Shown: one piece after another, positions 1 through 7,858 of the stretch
How the letters are laid out: each line of letters begins with the position of its first letter
How positions within the stretch are numbered: position 1 is the first letter of the stretch
Origin: Ruegeria sp. THAF57
Lineage (GTDB): Bacteria > Pseudomonadota > Alphaproteobacteria > Rhodobacterales > Rhodobacteraceae
NCBI RefSeq assembly: GCF_903914075.1
Contig: NZ_CAIWNQ010000013.1
Coordinates: forward strand, 1-64,000
Direction: 5' to 3'
DNA: 64,000 bases
Notes under the pieces: generated by a model
Told to the model about the DNA's origin: nothing
The model's input: only the letters and a program-made list of their open reading frames with translations
The model's database searches: none
Translations under genes and position numbers: made by a program

Positions 1-13
1 CAAACAAATCCAA

Positions 14-28
14 TGACTAATCGAGTCA
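14..28. promoter_or_regulatory. Small dyad upstream of LysR gene
   Basis: An exact inverted repeat TGACT-N5-AGTCA lies in the AT-rich leader 22 bases before the LysR start codon. LysR proteins usually autoregulate through dyads of this kind near their own start, so this is a candidate operator. The arms are only five bases long and the upstream gene is outside the window, so chance cannot be excluded. Confidence 0.3.
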
Positions 29-49
29 CATGATATAAACAAAATTAAT

Positions 50-967
50 ATGAGACCCATCTCCGACATCCGTATTCTCAACGCTTTCGTCGCTGTCGCT
101 CAGGAAGGCAACATCTCACGCGCCGCTAAAAGATTGCACCTGACGCAGCCTGCGGTCAGCCTTCAATTGAAGCGGCTGGCCGAAGATACCGGTCTTGAGC
201 TGTTTCATCGCACCTCCAAGGGTGTGGAGCTGACGCGCGACGGAGAAGCCCTTGTTGCCAAGGCGGAAAAAGTTCAGTCCGCCCTGTCCGAATTCGGCCT
301 GACTGCGCGACGGATCAACGGTAATGTGCGCGGCTCTTTGCGGTTAGGAACCATTGTCGACCCGGATTTCATCCGTCTTGGCACGTTTTTGGCGGCCTTG
401 CTTGACGGGTATCCAGACCTGCAGACAAAACTGGTGCATGGTATAAGTGGCGACGTCGTGAACCGCCTGATCAACGGGCAGGTGGATGTGGGTTTTTTTC
501 TGGGCGAGCTGGATGACTTTGAACCCAACCGGGAAGAGGATGCTGAACCGATTTTCTTTCAACGGGAACTGACCAAGTTTACCTATCGGGTTATTGCGCC
601 TGCTGGTTGGGGCAAGCGTCTGGTTGGGAAAGACTGGACAGCCCTTGCTGCGCTGCCCTGGATTGGAACGCCCGAAAACTCGGTCCACAATCGTCTGCTA
701 ACTCGGGTTTACAAAGATCTTGGTTGCCAACCCGAACCGGTGTGCCTGGTGGATCAGGAACCCTCGATGCTGGCGATGGTTCGTTCGGGCATCGGGCTGA
801 GCCTGTGCCGCGAGTCGATTGCGCTTGAGGAAATGCAATCCCGAGGGATTGCGATTTCGGAAAAGGTGAAAATTGAAACCTGCCTGCGGTTCGCGACCCT
901 TGCGGCCCGGAAGGAAGAGCCGAATGTTCAGGCCGCGTTTGACGCCCTAAGCACGGCCTGGAACTAG
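50..967 (+). CDS. LysR-family transcriptional regulator
   Basis: This is a 305-residue one-component DNA-binding regulator of usual LysR length. The winged helix-turn-helix is at about residues 8-67 (AAKRLHLTQPAVSLQLKRL, then LFHRTSKGVELTRDG). A periplasmic-binding-like effector domain follows from about 93 to 295. The ATG at 50 gives the normal short N-terminus before the HTH. Most LysR proteins control a divergent or adjacent gene; what lies to the left is not visible, and the next gene to the right is a hydrolase with its own operator-like site. The effector and targets cannot be deduced. Confidence 0.9.
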   Translation: MRPISDIRILNAFVAVAQEGNISRAAKRLHLTQPAVSLQLKRLAEDTGLELFHRTSKGVELTRDGEALVAKAEKVQSALSEFGLTARRINGNVRGSLRLGTIVDPDFIRLGTFLAALLDGYPDLQTKLVHGISGDVVNRLINGQVDVGFFLGELDDFEPNREEDAEPIFFQRELTKFTYRVIAPAGWGKRLVGKDWTALAALPWIGTPENSVHNRLLTRVYKDLGCQPEPVCLVDQEPSMLAMVRSGIGLSLCRESIALEEMQSRGIAISEKVKIETCLRFATLAARKEEPNVQAAFDALSTAWN

Positions 968-1147
968 CCGGCTAGAACCGACGCCCCACAATTTCGCCCC
1001 AGATCCGGAACAAAGAGCGCTCGCGCCGCTCTTAACCTTGCTCAACATGTCATGCAGGTCACCGGATATCCCGCGTGAAACGTCCCGTAACTTACCTACA
1101 AACCGCTGGTGGATGTGGCCAACTCCGGGTACGAAGGCGGCGATCAG

Positions 1148-1168
1148 TTGGTACTGATTTGCTACCAA
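1148..1168. promoter_or_regulatory. Candidate HxlR-type operator (GGT-N11-ACC dyad)
   Basis: TTGGTACTGATTTGCTACCAA contains GGT and ACC separated by eleven bases, with outer TTGGTA/TACCAA arms. It sits 21-41 bases before the hydrolase start at 1189, where a repressor would block transcription. Its right half (TTTGCTACCAAA) resembles the arms of the long palindrome at 4305-4337 upstream of the HxlR gene and the site at 5905-5925. Control of this gene by that HxlR protein is inferred. Confidence 0.45.
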
Positions 1169-1188
1169 AATGTTTCAACGGAGTGGAA

Positions 1189-2091
1189 ATGACGATGCAA
1201 GAGGTAATGGTCCCGGTTGGCGACGGCGTCGAGCTGCACACATGGGTTTTCAAGCCCGAAGGGTTCGACGGCCCCCGGCCCGCAATCTCCATGGCGCATG
1301 GCTTTGGCGGTGTGAAATATCGCGGGTTGCGCAACTATGCTGAAAAATTCGCGGCGGCAGGTTTTGTTGTCACCGTACACGACCACCGCGGCTTTGGCCT
1401 GAGTGGCGGCGTAGTACGCGGTGATATCGACCCGTGGCAACAGATAGCCGACTGGAAGCGCGTGATCTCGTATGTCGAAACGATCGACGGGGTGGATACG
1501 GCGCGTATCGGCCTGTGGGGATCCAGCTATGCGGGCGGGCACGCGATCGTGCTGGGCGCGACCGACCGACGGCTAAAAGCGATCGTATCGCAGGTGCCGA
1601 CAATCAGCGGCTATCTGCAAGGTCAGCGCCGCGTTCCGCCCGAATACCGCGCCGCACTTGAGGAACGGTTCAACGCCGACGAACGCGCGCAGTTCCAGGG
1701 CCAGCCCCCCGCGATGCAACTGATGCTGAGCATGGACCCGCAGGTGCCCGCCGCCTACAAGCTGCAAGAGGCGCAGGATTTCAAGGACACGTTCCCCCTG
1801 CCCGAGGGTATCCCTTCGGACGAGATGATCACCTTCCAGTCCTCGCGCAAGGCAATGATGTATGAACCGGGCAACTGGATCAAACGCATCTCGCCCACGC
1901 CTGTGCTGATGGTTGTGGCGACACGGGATGTCGTGACCCCAACCGATCTGGCGCTGGATGCCTATGAACAACTGCTGGAACCCAAACGCCTGCAAATGTA
2001 CGACGGCAACCACTTTGAAGCCTATGCCAAGGATTTCGACGTGACCGCAGGGGCCGCGACCGAATGGTTTGTCGAGCACCTGAGGCCTTGA
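1189..2091 (+). CDS. Alpha/beta hydrolase, S15/dienelactone-hydrolase-like (copy 1)
   Basis: This is a 300-residue cytoplasmic alpha/beta hydrolase. The nucleophile elbow is GSSYAGG at about residue 111, MAHGFGG near residue 35 is the oxyanion region, and the C-terminal GNHFEAY holds the likely catalytic His. The reading frame is open further upstream, but the ATG at 1189 is preferred: it has GGAG five bases before it and starts exactly like the paralogue at 21773. The two proteins align without gaps over 300 residues, about 78% identical by my hand count. The substrate is unknown; an ester, lactone or C-C bond of a short acyl compound is plausible. A dyad lies just upstream and a terminator just downstream. 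Confidence 0.85.
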   Translation: MTMQEVMVPVGDGVELHTWVFKPEGFDGPRPAISMAHGFGGVKYRGLRNYAEKFAAAGFVVTVHDHRGFGLSGGVVRGDIDPWQQIADWKRVISYVETIDGVDTARIGLWGSSYAGGHAIVLGATDRRLKAIVSQVPTISGYLQGQRRVPPEYRAALEERFNADERAQFQGQPPAMQLMLSMDPQVPAAYKLQEAQDFKDTFPLPEGIPSDEMITFQSSRKAMMYEPGNWIKRISPTPVLMVVATRDVVTPTDLALDAYEQLLEPKRLQMYDGNHFEAYAKDFDVTAGAATEWFVEHLRP

Positions 2092-2095
2092 ACGT

Positions 2096-2126
2096 AAAAA
2101 AGGCGGGGTCGCCCAGCGACCCCGCC
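2096..2126 (-). terminator. Rho-independent terminator for the reverse-strand MBL operon
   Basis: A perfect 11-bp stem GGCGGGGTCGC / GCGACCCCGCC with a 3-base loop is flanked on its left by six A residues, which read as a U6 tract on the reverse strand. It therefore fits termination of the leftward operon ending at 2173 and has no U-tract for rightward transcripts. Confidence 0.75.
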
Positions 2127-2138
2127 CTGTGATGTCAA

Positions 2139-2171
2139 AACTCCGCCGGTTCACACTCGGCGGGGTTTTTT
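2139..2171 (+). terminator. Rho-independent terminator for the hydrolase at 1189
   Basis: The stem AACTCCGCCG / CGGCGGGGTT (10 bp including one U-G wobble) has a 9-base loop and runs into T6 at 2166-2171. It lies 48 bases after the hydrolase stop and directly abuts the stop codon of the convergent gene. Confidence 0.75.
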
Positions 2172-2172
2172 G

Positions 2173-3318
2173 TCAGAAATTCGCGGCGGCCTTGCGGCTG
2201 GCGAACATCTTGTGATCCAGCGACCGGCGCAGCCCGGCGGGCAGCAGGCCAAAGATCTTCTCGATCCGGTTGTTGAACAGCAGGCGATGGGTTTCACCGA
2301 ACAGGATGAACGTGCCGATATGCAGGGCCGAGACATGGCCCAGATCGGGATAGAGATCCTGCATCCGCGCGATCACCTCATCCGAGGTCGCGGAACTGTC
2401 CAGAACGTCCTCATAGGCGTCGATATAGTCCAGCGAGAACTCCAGCACGCCCTGCGCCGTCATTGACGGGCTTTCGGCGCGCACCACATGGCCGGGGATG
2501 ACCACATTCAGATCCATCTGCATCCACTCGCGGATCTGCTGTTTCCAGCGCGCGCGGCTGTCGGGGGTCGAGCCGCCCATCATGATATGGCCCTGCCAGT
2601 AACAGATATCGGTCGGCAGCAGCGCCTTGAGGTCGGGGATGTAGATGACCGTATGCGGCTCATCAGGTTCACCGATGCCGACATCGCCGAACTGATCGTG
2701 CCACAGCTGAATCTCATGCCCTTCCAGCATCAGCTTGCCCGCGTCCAGCGCCTCGAACGGGACCGAGGGCACGGCTGCGTTGTCGCCATAGCGCGCCCGC
2801 GCCATCTTGTCGTCCGCCTCCATCCGCAGATGTTGCAGCGCGACCACGTTCGGGGCACCGACAAACTTTGCATCGGGGAACCGTTTGATCAGCACCGCCG
2901 CGCCCTGCGAATGGTCCAGATGCGCGTGGTCCAGATAGACATAAGTCAGCTTCAGCCCGGTTTCCTCGATCATGTCCGCAAGCCGTTCGGCCGCGAATTT
3001 GGTGGGCTGTGCGGTGACGCAGATCACCTCATGCGTGCCCATGATCAGGCTGGACGACACGTTGATCTCTTCGGGTTGCGAGATGAAGTGGCGCAGCCGC
3101 AGGGGGCTGCCGGACCCGGTCGATTCATAGGTGCGAAAGGCGGGGCCATCCAGCGATTTGGGGATCGAGGCATCGGCGGGCTGACTGCCGCCCTTGACCC
3201 AGACAGCCAGAGCGACCAGCGCCAGCAGCAGGGCCAGAACGATGGCAAAGGCGGTTTTCGACAGCAGGAACAGGCCCACCAGAACCGCCAGAGCGATCAG
3301 AGGTTTCACGAATTTCAT
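2173..3318 (-). CDS. Membrane-anchored metallo-beta-lactamase-fold protein
   Basis: This 381-residue protein has a hydrophobic hairpin at about residues 6-41, then a metallo-beta-lactamase domain. The metal motif HAHLDH (residues 131-136) and a later PGH contribute likely ligands of the binuclear site. The start at 3318 is chosen because its ATG overlaps the upstream stop in a 4-base ATGA and has AAAGG before it; the open frame beyond that is the shadow of the upstream gene. The catalytic domain could face the cytoplasm or periplasm. It is the last gene of a three-gene operon with two membrane proteins. Many MBL proteins are lactonases or thioesterases, but nothing here fixes the substrate. 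Confidence 0.8.
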   Translation of the reverse strand: MKFVKPLIALAVLVGLFLLSKTAFAIVLALLLALVALAVWVKGGSQPADASIPKSLDGPAFRTYESTGSGSPLRLRHFISQPEEINVSSSLIMGTHEVICVTAQPTKFAAERLADMIEETGLKLTYVYLDHAHLDHSQGAAVLIKRFPDAKFVGAPNVVALQHLRMEADDKMARARYGDNAAVPSVPFEALDAGKLMLEGHEIQLWHDQFGDVGIGEPDEPHTVIYIPDLKALLPTDICYWQGHIMMGGSTPDSRARWKQQIREWMQMDLNVVIPGHVVRAESPSMTAQGVLEFSLDYIDAYEDVLDSSATSDEVIARMQDLYPDLGHVSALHIGTFILFGETHRLLFNNRIEKIFGLLPAGLRRSLDHKMFASRKAAANF

Positions 3319-3755
3319 GACAATGCGCCTTTCATCTGTTGCAGTGTCAGGCCAAGCGCCGCGCCAATGGCGGCCCCGGCCAGCGTTTGCGGGATCGACG
3401 GTGCAAAAACCAGCGGCGACAGATCTCCGCCAAGGCACAGACCCATCACGTCGAAATTTTGGATCACATTGGCGCCCCAAAGCGCGTTGAGCCCACCCAG
3501 CAGCGCGGCCCCCGATGGGCCGGGCCACACCAGCAGCATCAGCATCACAAAGATCGCCCCCTGACCCAGCCCGGCCACGATCAGATACCAACCGGTATTC
3601 GCAATCGCCCCGCGCAGCGACATCGCGGCATAGGGCATCGCATCGGGCAGCAGCGCCAGTTCGATCCCGGCCTTGGCGATGAACCCCAACAGGGCTAGCG
3701 CCATCAGGCCGGGCAGCGTGACCTGCCGCGGCTGCGTCAGGATCAGCGCGGTCAC
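3315..3755 (-). CDS. Small integral membrane protein, unknown function
   Basis: This 146-residue protein is rich in Ala, Gly and Leu, with about four hydrophobic segments (roughly residues 14-35, 50-78, 80-95 and 118-140). I recognise no family. It is translationally coupled on both sides: its start overlaps the preceding stop and its stop overlaps the following start, each by four bases. It is therefore almost certainly co-expressed with the membrane protein upstream and the metallo-beta-lactamase-fold protein downstream, and may form a complex with them. Confidence 0.75.
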   Translation of the reverse strand: MTALILTQPRQVTLPGLMALALLGFIAKAGIELALLPDAMPYAAMSLRGAIANTGWYLIVAGLGQGAIFVMLMLLVWPGPSGAALLGGLNALWGANVIQNFDVMGLCLGGDLSPLVFAPSIPQTLAGAAIGAALGLTLQQMKGALS

Positions 3756-4228
3756 AGGCGCAGCGCCTTCAGCATGGCGCGACCGCGCTGGGTGAACAGC
3801 AGCGAGGCAATCAGCAGCGACCCAAAGAACGAGATCACAAGGTTCTTGGCCACAAACAGCAGCCCCATCTCGCGCGCGCCGTAATAGCCGGTATTCAGCG
3901 CGATCTCGTAACAGAAATAACCGCAGGCCGCATAAGGCACAAAGGCTGCAAGCGTGCCAGGCAGGATCGCCTTTTGGTCCTCAAACCGGTCAACCACGAA
4001 CAGGTTCAGCGCGATACCAGCCGCGCCACCCATACCGATGCCGCAGAAAACACCCCAGAACATCATGACCGAGACCGGCTTGCCCGGGTAAAGCAGGACC
4101 CCCTGAACGAACAGGAACATGGTTTCCGCAAACAGCCCGCCGATGATCCCCAGAAGGATAGGCCGCATATATTTCTGACGCAGTTGGGCCAGATTGATGG
4201 TGATGTCGGTCTGAGCTTGGGCAATCAT
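3752..4228 (-). CDS. Small integral membrane protein, unknown function
   Basis: This is the first gene of the leftward operon, 158 residues with a short polar N-terminus and about four membrane segments (near residues 24-44, 54-78, 93-113 and 122-145). The start at 4228 has AGGAG seven bases upstream; the open frame continues to 4270 without a ribosome site. I do not recognise the family. The promoter must lie in the 4229-4439 region shared with the divergent HxlR gene, so the palindrome at 4305-4337 could control both directions. Confidence 0.75.
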   Translation of the reverse strand: MIAQAQTDITINLAQLRQKYMRPILLGIIGGLFAETMFLFVQGVLLYPGKPVSVMMFWGVFCGIGMGGAAGIALNLFVVDRFEDQKAILPGTLAAFVPYAACGYFCYEIALNTGYYGAREMGLLFVAKNLVISFFGSLLIASLLFTQRGRAMLKALRL

Positions 4229-4304
4229 GCCTGTTCTCCTCGCAAGTTTCTGCCGGACCCTTGGGTCCATAGATTCGATAGTTGTCCCGTGCGTTTAATC
4301 TGCT

Positions 4305-4337
4305 CGTTATTTGGTAGCAATATGCTACTAAATAACG
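4305..4337. promoter_or_regulatory. Long near-perfect palindrome, candidate HxlR operator
   Basis: Two 15-base arms match as inverted repeats with a single mismatch around a 3-base centre: CGTTATTTGGTAGCA, ATA, TGCTACTAAATAACG. It lies in the divergent region between the membrane-protein operon (start 4228) and the HxlR gene (start 4440). Length, symmetry and position fit an operator for the dimeric winged-helix protein encoded next to it. Similar but shorter sites lie before the hydrolases at 1189 and 5870. Confidence 0.65.
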
Positions 4338-4439
4338 TTGCGGCAGAGTTGACATCCGACGCGTTTGCCTATGTCATACCGGTCAGACGAATGCGGGCTT
4401 TTTGCGCCCCAGCCAGACCTGTTTCGAAAAGGGATCAAG

Positions 4440-4934
4440 ATGACCGCTGCCACCCCCCTGCCCCTGTCCGAGCGCAATTGCAGCTGGGCCCGGTCGCTGG
4501 ACATCTTCGGCGACAAGTGGAGCATGATGATCATCCGCGAGGCGTTTGGCGGAGCCTCGAAATATACCGAGTTTCAGCGCAATACCGGGGTGGCCCGCAA
4601 CATCCTGACCTCCCGGCTCGAGTCGCTCTGCGACCACGGCATATTTCAGCGCGTTCCCCAACGCGAAGGCAGTTCGCGCGTGCGTTATGTGCTGACTTCC
4701 AAAGGTCAGGGACTGTTCCCGATCATAGTGGCCTTGGGCCAGTGGGGCGACAAATGGATTTTCGGTACGCAGGGCGAACCGGTTCAGATCGTGGACAAGA
4801 CCAGCAGCGCACCGGTGCAACAAGTGGCCGTGTTCTCTCGGGACGGTCAACAGGTGAGCCCGCAGGATGTAACCGTGACCCCCGGCCCCGGAGCTTCGGA
4901 CACCACGCGCGCTTACCTGGAGAAACGCGGCTGA
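4440..4934 (+). CDS. HxlR-family winged-helix regulator with C-terminal extension
   Basis: This 164-residue protein starts at the ATG at 4440, which follows AAGGG; the upstream in-frame ATG lacks a ribosome site. Residues about 12-105 form the HxlR domain (CSWARSLDIFGDKWSMMIIRE, FQRNTGVARNILTSRLESL). A further 60 residues end in TPGPGASDTTRAYLEKRG, longer than the usual ~110-residue HxlR protein. The protein at 54001 shares this extension (AGPGANEATRK), so the two are paralogues. HxlR proteins commonly sense electrophiles or aldehydes through cysteines; this one has Cys in the NCSW segment and in SLCDHG. Likely targets are itself and the flanking genes. Confidence 0.88.
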   Translation: MTAATPLPLSERNCSWARSLDIFGDKWSMMIIREAFGGASKYTEFQRNTGVARNILTSRLESLCDHGIFQRVPQREGSSRVRYVLTSKGQGLFPIIVALGQWGDKWIFGTQGEPVQIVDKTSSAPVQQVAVFSRDGQQVSPQDVTVTPGPGASDTTRAYLEKRG

Positions 4935-4943
4935 ACGCCGCCT

Positions 4944-5870
4944 TTAGCCTGAAGGGTTTTGCAAATACCGACGCAGAAACCGCGCCGTGCTGTTGAGGAA
5001 CTGCACCGAGCCTGACCAGTCGGGGGCCATCACCTCGAACACATGCGGTGCGCCTTCTAAGTAAAGCGAGTCAACCGACACCCCGGCCCGTTCCAGCCGG
5101 GTGGCATAGTCGCGGGTTTCATCCGCGAACAGGTCGTAGGTGCCGCCGCCGATCCACGTGGGAGGCAGGCCCGACAGATCTTGACGGCGCGCGGGTGCGG
5201 CATAGGGGGGCACCCCGTCAGCCCCTGCCCCAAGCGGATGCAGATAGGCATTCCACGCCACGCGATTGCAACGGTTGTTCCAAATCCTGTACCGCTCTGC
5301 ATCCCGGCCGAGATCTGCGGCGGTGCGATCGTCCAGCATGGGATAGTGTAGAACCTGCGCCACCGGTTGCTGGCCGCCCTCATCATGCAGGCGCTGCACC
5401 AGACCGGCGGCCAGACCACCACCCGCGCTTTGACCCAGAATGGCGATGCGCGCCGAGTCGATATCCGGTGCGTCCAGCATCCAGCGCCACGCCGCGTGAA
5501 CATCATCCAGCGCGGCGGGAAACGGATGCTCGGGTGCCCAGCGATATTGAACTGTGACCACTGCCGCCTTGAGCCGTCGGGCAAAGCCCGAAACCACGTC
5601 ATTCACCTGCTCGGTCGCCCCGGCGATGAAGCCGCCGCCATGGATCCACAAGATACCCGCACCCGATGCACCCTCGATGGGCCGGAACACACGCAGCGAC
5701 AAGTCGCCCAACATGACTTCCTCAACCGTGACACCGGGGCCGGTTTTTGTTGGGGTGGCCTTGTTATACATCATCCGCCCCAACGGAATCGTCCGAGGAC
5801 CGTAATAGGGAAATACCGGCACCATTCGAAACGCATCGCGCAGTTCGGGGTTCAGATTGTCAGCTGTCAT
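4944..5870 (-). CDS. HSL-family alpha/beta hydrolase (esterase)
   Basis: This 308-residue esterase belongs to the hormone-sensitive-lipase group. HGGGF at residues 77-81 forms the oxyanion hole, GQSAG at 146-150 carries the nucleophile Ser148, and the Asp (TYDLFADE) and His (GAPHVFE) of the triad follow near 251 and 280. No signal peptide is evident, so it is cytoplasmic. It converges on the HxlR gene, ending ten bases from it, and a dyad of the same type as the HxlR palindrome lies 35 bases before its start. Likely activity is hydrolysis of short-chain esters; the physiological substrate is unknown. Confidence 0.88.
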   Translation of the reverse strand: MTADNLNPELRDAFRMVPVFPYYGPRTIPLGRMMYNKATPTKTGPGVTVEEVMLGDLSLRVFRPIEGASGAGILWIHGGGFIAGATEQVNDVVSGFARRLKAAVVTVQYRWAPEHPFPAALDDVHAAWRWMLDAPDIDSARIAILGQSAGGGLAAGLVQRLHDEGGQQPVAQVLHYPMLDDRTAADLGRDAERYRIWNNRCNRVAWNAYLHPLGAGADGVPPYAAPARRQDLSGLPPTWIGGGTYDLFADETRDYATRLERAGVSVDSLYLEGAPHVFEVMAPDWSGSVQFLNSTARFLRRYLQNPSG

Positions 5871-5904
5871 ATGTACGGTCTTCCTATTCGCCGTGGGTCG
5901 GCAT

Positions 5905-5925
5905 TTGGTAGCAAATTACAACCAA
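5905..5925. promoter_or_regulatory. Candidate HxlR-type operator (GGT-N11-ACC dyad)
   Basis: TTGGTAGCAAATTACAACCAA has GGT and ACC eleven bases apart. Its left half TTTGGTAGCAA is identical to part of the palindrome at 4305-4337. It lies 35-55 bases before the esterase start on the reverse strand. Regulation by the HxlR protein of 4440 is inferred. Confidence 0.5.
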
Positions 5926-6053
5926 TTTCCCAAACTGCAATGGAGATTGGGCAAGTATTGCAACTAATGCCGCAACGTTGCGCACAGCCTCGACGCCGAC
6001 TGAACCCCGCCTACCATTGAACCACCGGCAGATTGTGTATTAATGCCGAAGCC

Positions 6054-6968
6054 ATGTCCTTCGATCTGAAAAACCTTCATCTTTTTGTCCGGGTTGCCAC
6101 GCTGGGCGCGATCGGTCGCGCCGGGGCCGAGTTCGGGTTTTCGCCCACAAACACCTCGCAGCGGATTCAGGCGCTTGAGGATGAGTTGGATGTTAAACTG
6201 TTGAACCGCACCACCCGCGCCGTGTCCCTGACCCCGGACGGAGAGCTGTTTCTGGATCACGCCCGCCGCATTCTGGAAGATATCGAGGACGCGCGCACCG
6301 CTTTGTCGCACAATTCGGCCTCGGTTTCGGGGCGTCTGCGGGTCACGGCTTCGGCCTCGTTCGGACGGTCGCATATCGTGCCTTTCGTGCCGGAGTTTCT
6401 GCGGCTCTATCCGGATGTGCAGCTTGACCTGCATCTGACGGATACGGTGGTCGACATCATTGAACAGGGGTTCGATCTGGCCTTTCGCATCGGTGATCTG
6501 GCCCCGTCCAGCCTGCTGGCGCAAAAGCTGGACGACGATCCACGCATGTTGGTGGCCGCACCCGATTATCTCGCGCGGATGGGCACGCCCGAGACACCAC
6601 AGGACTTGGCCCGCCACGCCTGCCTGACCATGAAGCAGCGTGATATCTGGCACCTGATCGACGCGTCCGAGCATGTCCATGACGTCCGCGTTTCCGGCCC
6701 GGTGACGGTCAGCCTGGGGGATGCGGTGGTCGATTGGACGCTTGCGGGTGTCGGTATCGGCAATGCCTCTCTGTGGCACACGGGCCATCACATCCGTGCA
6801 GGACGGCTGGTGCCGGTTTTGCCTGAACTGCGCGCATGGCCCGCCTCGCGCATCTGGGCGGTGCGCCCGCCGGGCCGCTTGATGCATGCCCGGGTCAAAG
6901 CATTCCTCGACTTCATGCGCGACCGCATCGTCGAGACCAACAAAACCTGTTACGCTGATCTAATTTGA
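6054..6968 (+). CDS. LysR-family transcriptional regulator
   Basis: This 304-residue LysR protein has its helix-turn-helix at about residues 5-62 (GAIGRAGAEFGFSPTNTSQRIQALE, then LLNRTTRAVSLTPDGE) and an effector domain from about 88. The proline-linked SPTNTSQRIQALE helix resembles the CrgA-like LysR subgroup. The ATG at 6054 is taken as start; the longer frame from a TTG at 6033 is less likely. It lies head-to-tail before the nitroreductase gene and divergent from the esterase at 4944-5870. Either could be its target. Confidence 0.88.
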   Translation: MSFDLKNLHLFVRVATLGAIGRAGAEFGFSPTNTSQRIQALEDELDVKLLNRTTRAVSLTPDGELFLDHARRILEDIEDARTALSHNSASVSGRLRVTASASFGRSHIVPFVPEFLRLYPDVQLDLHLTDTVVDIIEQGFDLAFRIGDLAPSSLLAQKLDDDPRMLVAAPDYLARMGTPETPQDLARHACLTMKQRDIWHLIDASEHVHDVRVSGPVTVSLGDAVVDWTLAGVGIGNASLWHTGHHIRAGRLVPVLPELRAWPASRIWAVRPPGRLMHARVKAFLDFMRDRIVETNKTCYADLI

Positions 6969-7071
6969 CGCATTCTTTTATTCCACGGGATAATCTTTCC
7001 CGCACGCCGCAGATAGTCTCAGCGACCGTGCCGAAATAGATCGGGCTCATCACGAACGGAGCCCGAGACCC

Positions 7072-7776
7072 ATGAAAGACACAATCGAAAACACCGAAAT
7101 CCAAAGCCAGATTGTCGACGCATTCAACTTCCGTCACGCGACGAAAGTGTTCGACGACACCCGCAAGATCAGCGACAGCGAATTCGACACCATTCTTGAG
7201 GCCGCGCGCCTGTCGCCGACCTCGTTCGGGACCGAGCCGTTTCAACTGCTGGTCGTTCAATCCCCTGAAAAGCGCGAACTGTTCCGCGACTTTACCTGGG
7301 GCGCGAATGGCGCGACCAACGGCACGGCCGGTCAACTTGGCACCTCAAGCCACTATGTCATCGTGCTGGCCCATACCGGTGCCACCATGAAAGCAGGGTC
7401 CGAGTATCTGGCCAAGCACAACCGCGAGATCAAGCAATTCCCCGAAGAAGTCATCGAGTTCATGAACGGTGCATTCACCAAGTTCCAGGAAAGCGATTTC
7501 AAACTGGAAACGGATGCGCAGATTGCGGAATGGTCGGCCCGTCAGGCCTATATCGTGCTGGGCAACATGATGACTGCCGGTGCGCTGATGGGCATTGATT
7601 CCTGCCCCATCGAAGGGTTCGAGATGGACAAGACCGAAGCGGTCCTGCGCGACCATTTCGGCATCGACACCGCGGTTTACAAACCCGCCGTCATGGTGGC
7701 GTTCGGCTACCGCGCCGATGGCCCGATGTTCCCCAAAACGCGCCGCGCGATGGAAGACATCGTTACCTGGGCCTGA
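7072..7776 (+). CDS. Nitroreductase-family FMN oxidoreductase
   Basis: This 234-residue enzyme is of the NfsB/nitroreductase fold. FRHATKVFDD is the N-terminal FMN-contacting arginine region, SPTSFGTEPFQLLVV follows at about 44, and MGIDSCPIEGFE sits near 177. Such enzymes use NAD(P)H to reduce nitro-aromatics, quinones or enones as cytoplasmic homodimers. The start has no strong Shine-Dalgarno (GAGCCCGAGACCC before the ATG). It precedes a luciferase-like monooxygenase on the same strand, and the two flavoproteins may be co-transcribed. Confidence 0.88.
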   Translation: MKDTIENTEIQSQIVDAFNFRHATKVFDDTRKISDSEFDTILEAARLSPTSFGTEPFQLLVVQSPEKRELFRDFTWGANGATNGTAGQLGTSSHYVIVLAHTGATMKAGSEYLAKHNREIKQFPEEVIEFMNGAFTKFQESDFKLETDAQIAEWSARQAYIVLGNMMTAGALMGIDSCPIEGFEMDKTEAVLRDHFGIDTAVYKPAVMVAFGYRADGPMFPKTRRAMEDIVTWA

Positions 7777-7858
7777 TCACCCGACCCTGCGGCGGCACCA
7801 CTGGTGTCGCCGCAACACCTTGCCCCCCTTGCTGCGCAGTGCACGAAGGCGTGACCCC

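Noticed and set aside
2488-3564. Long + strand open frame opposite the MBL-fold gene
   Set aside because: It has antisense composition with no domain; the reverse strand encodes a full metallo-beta-lactamase motif and coupled start/stop overlaps.
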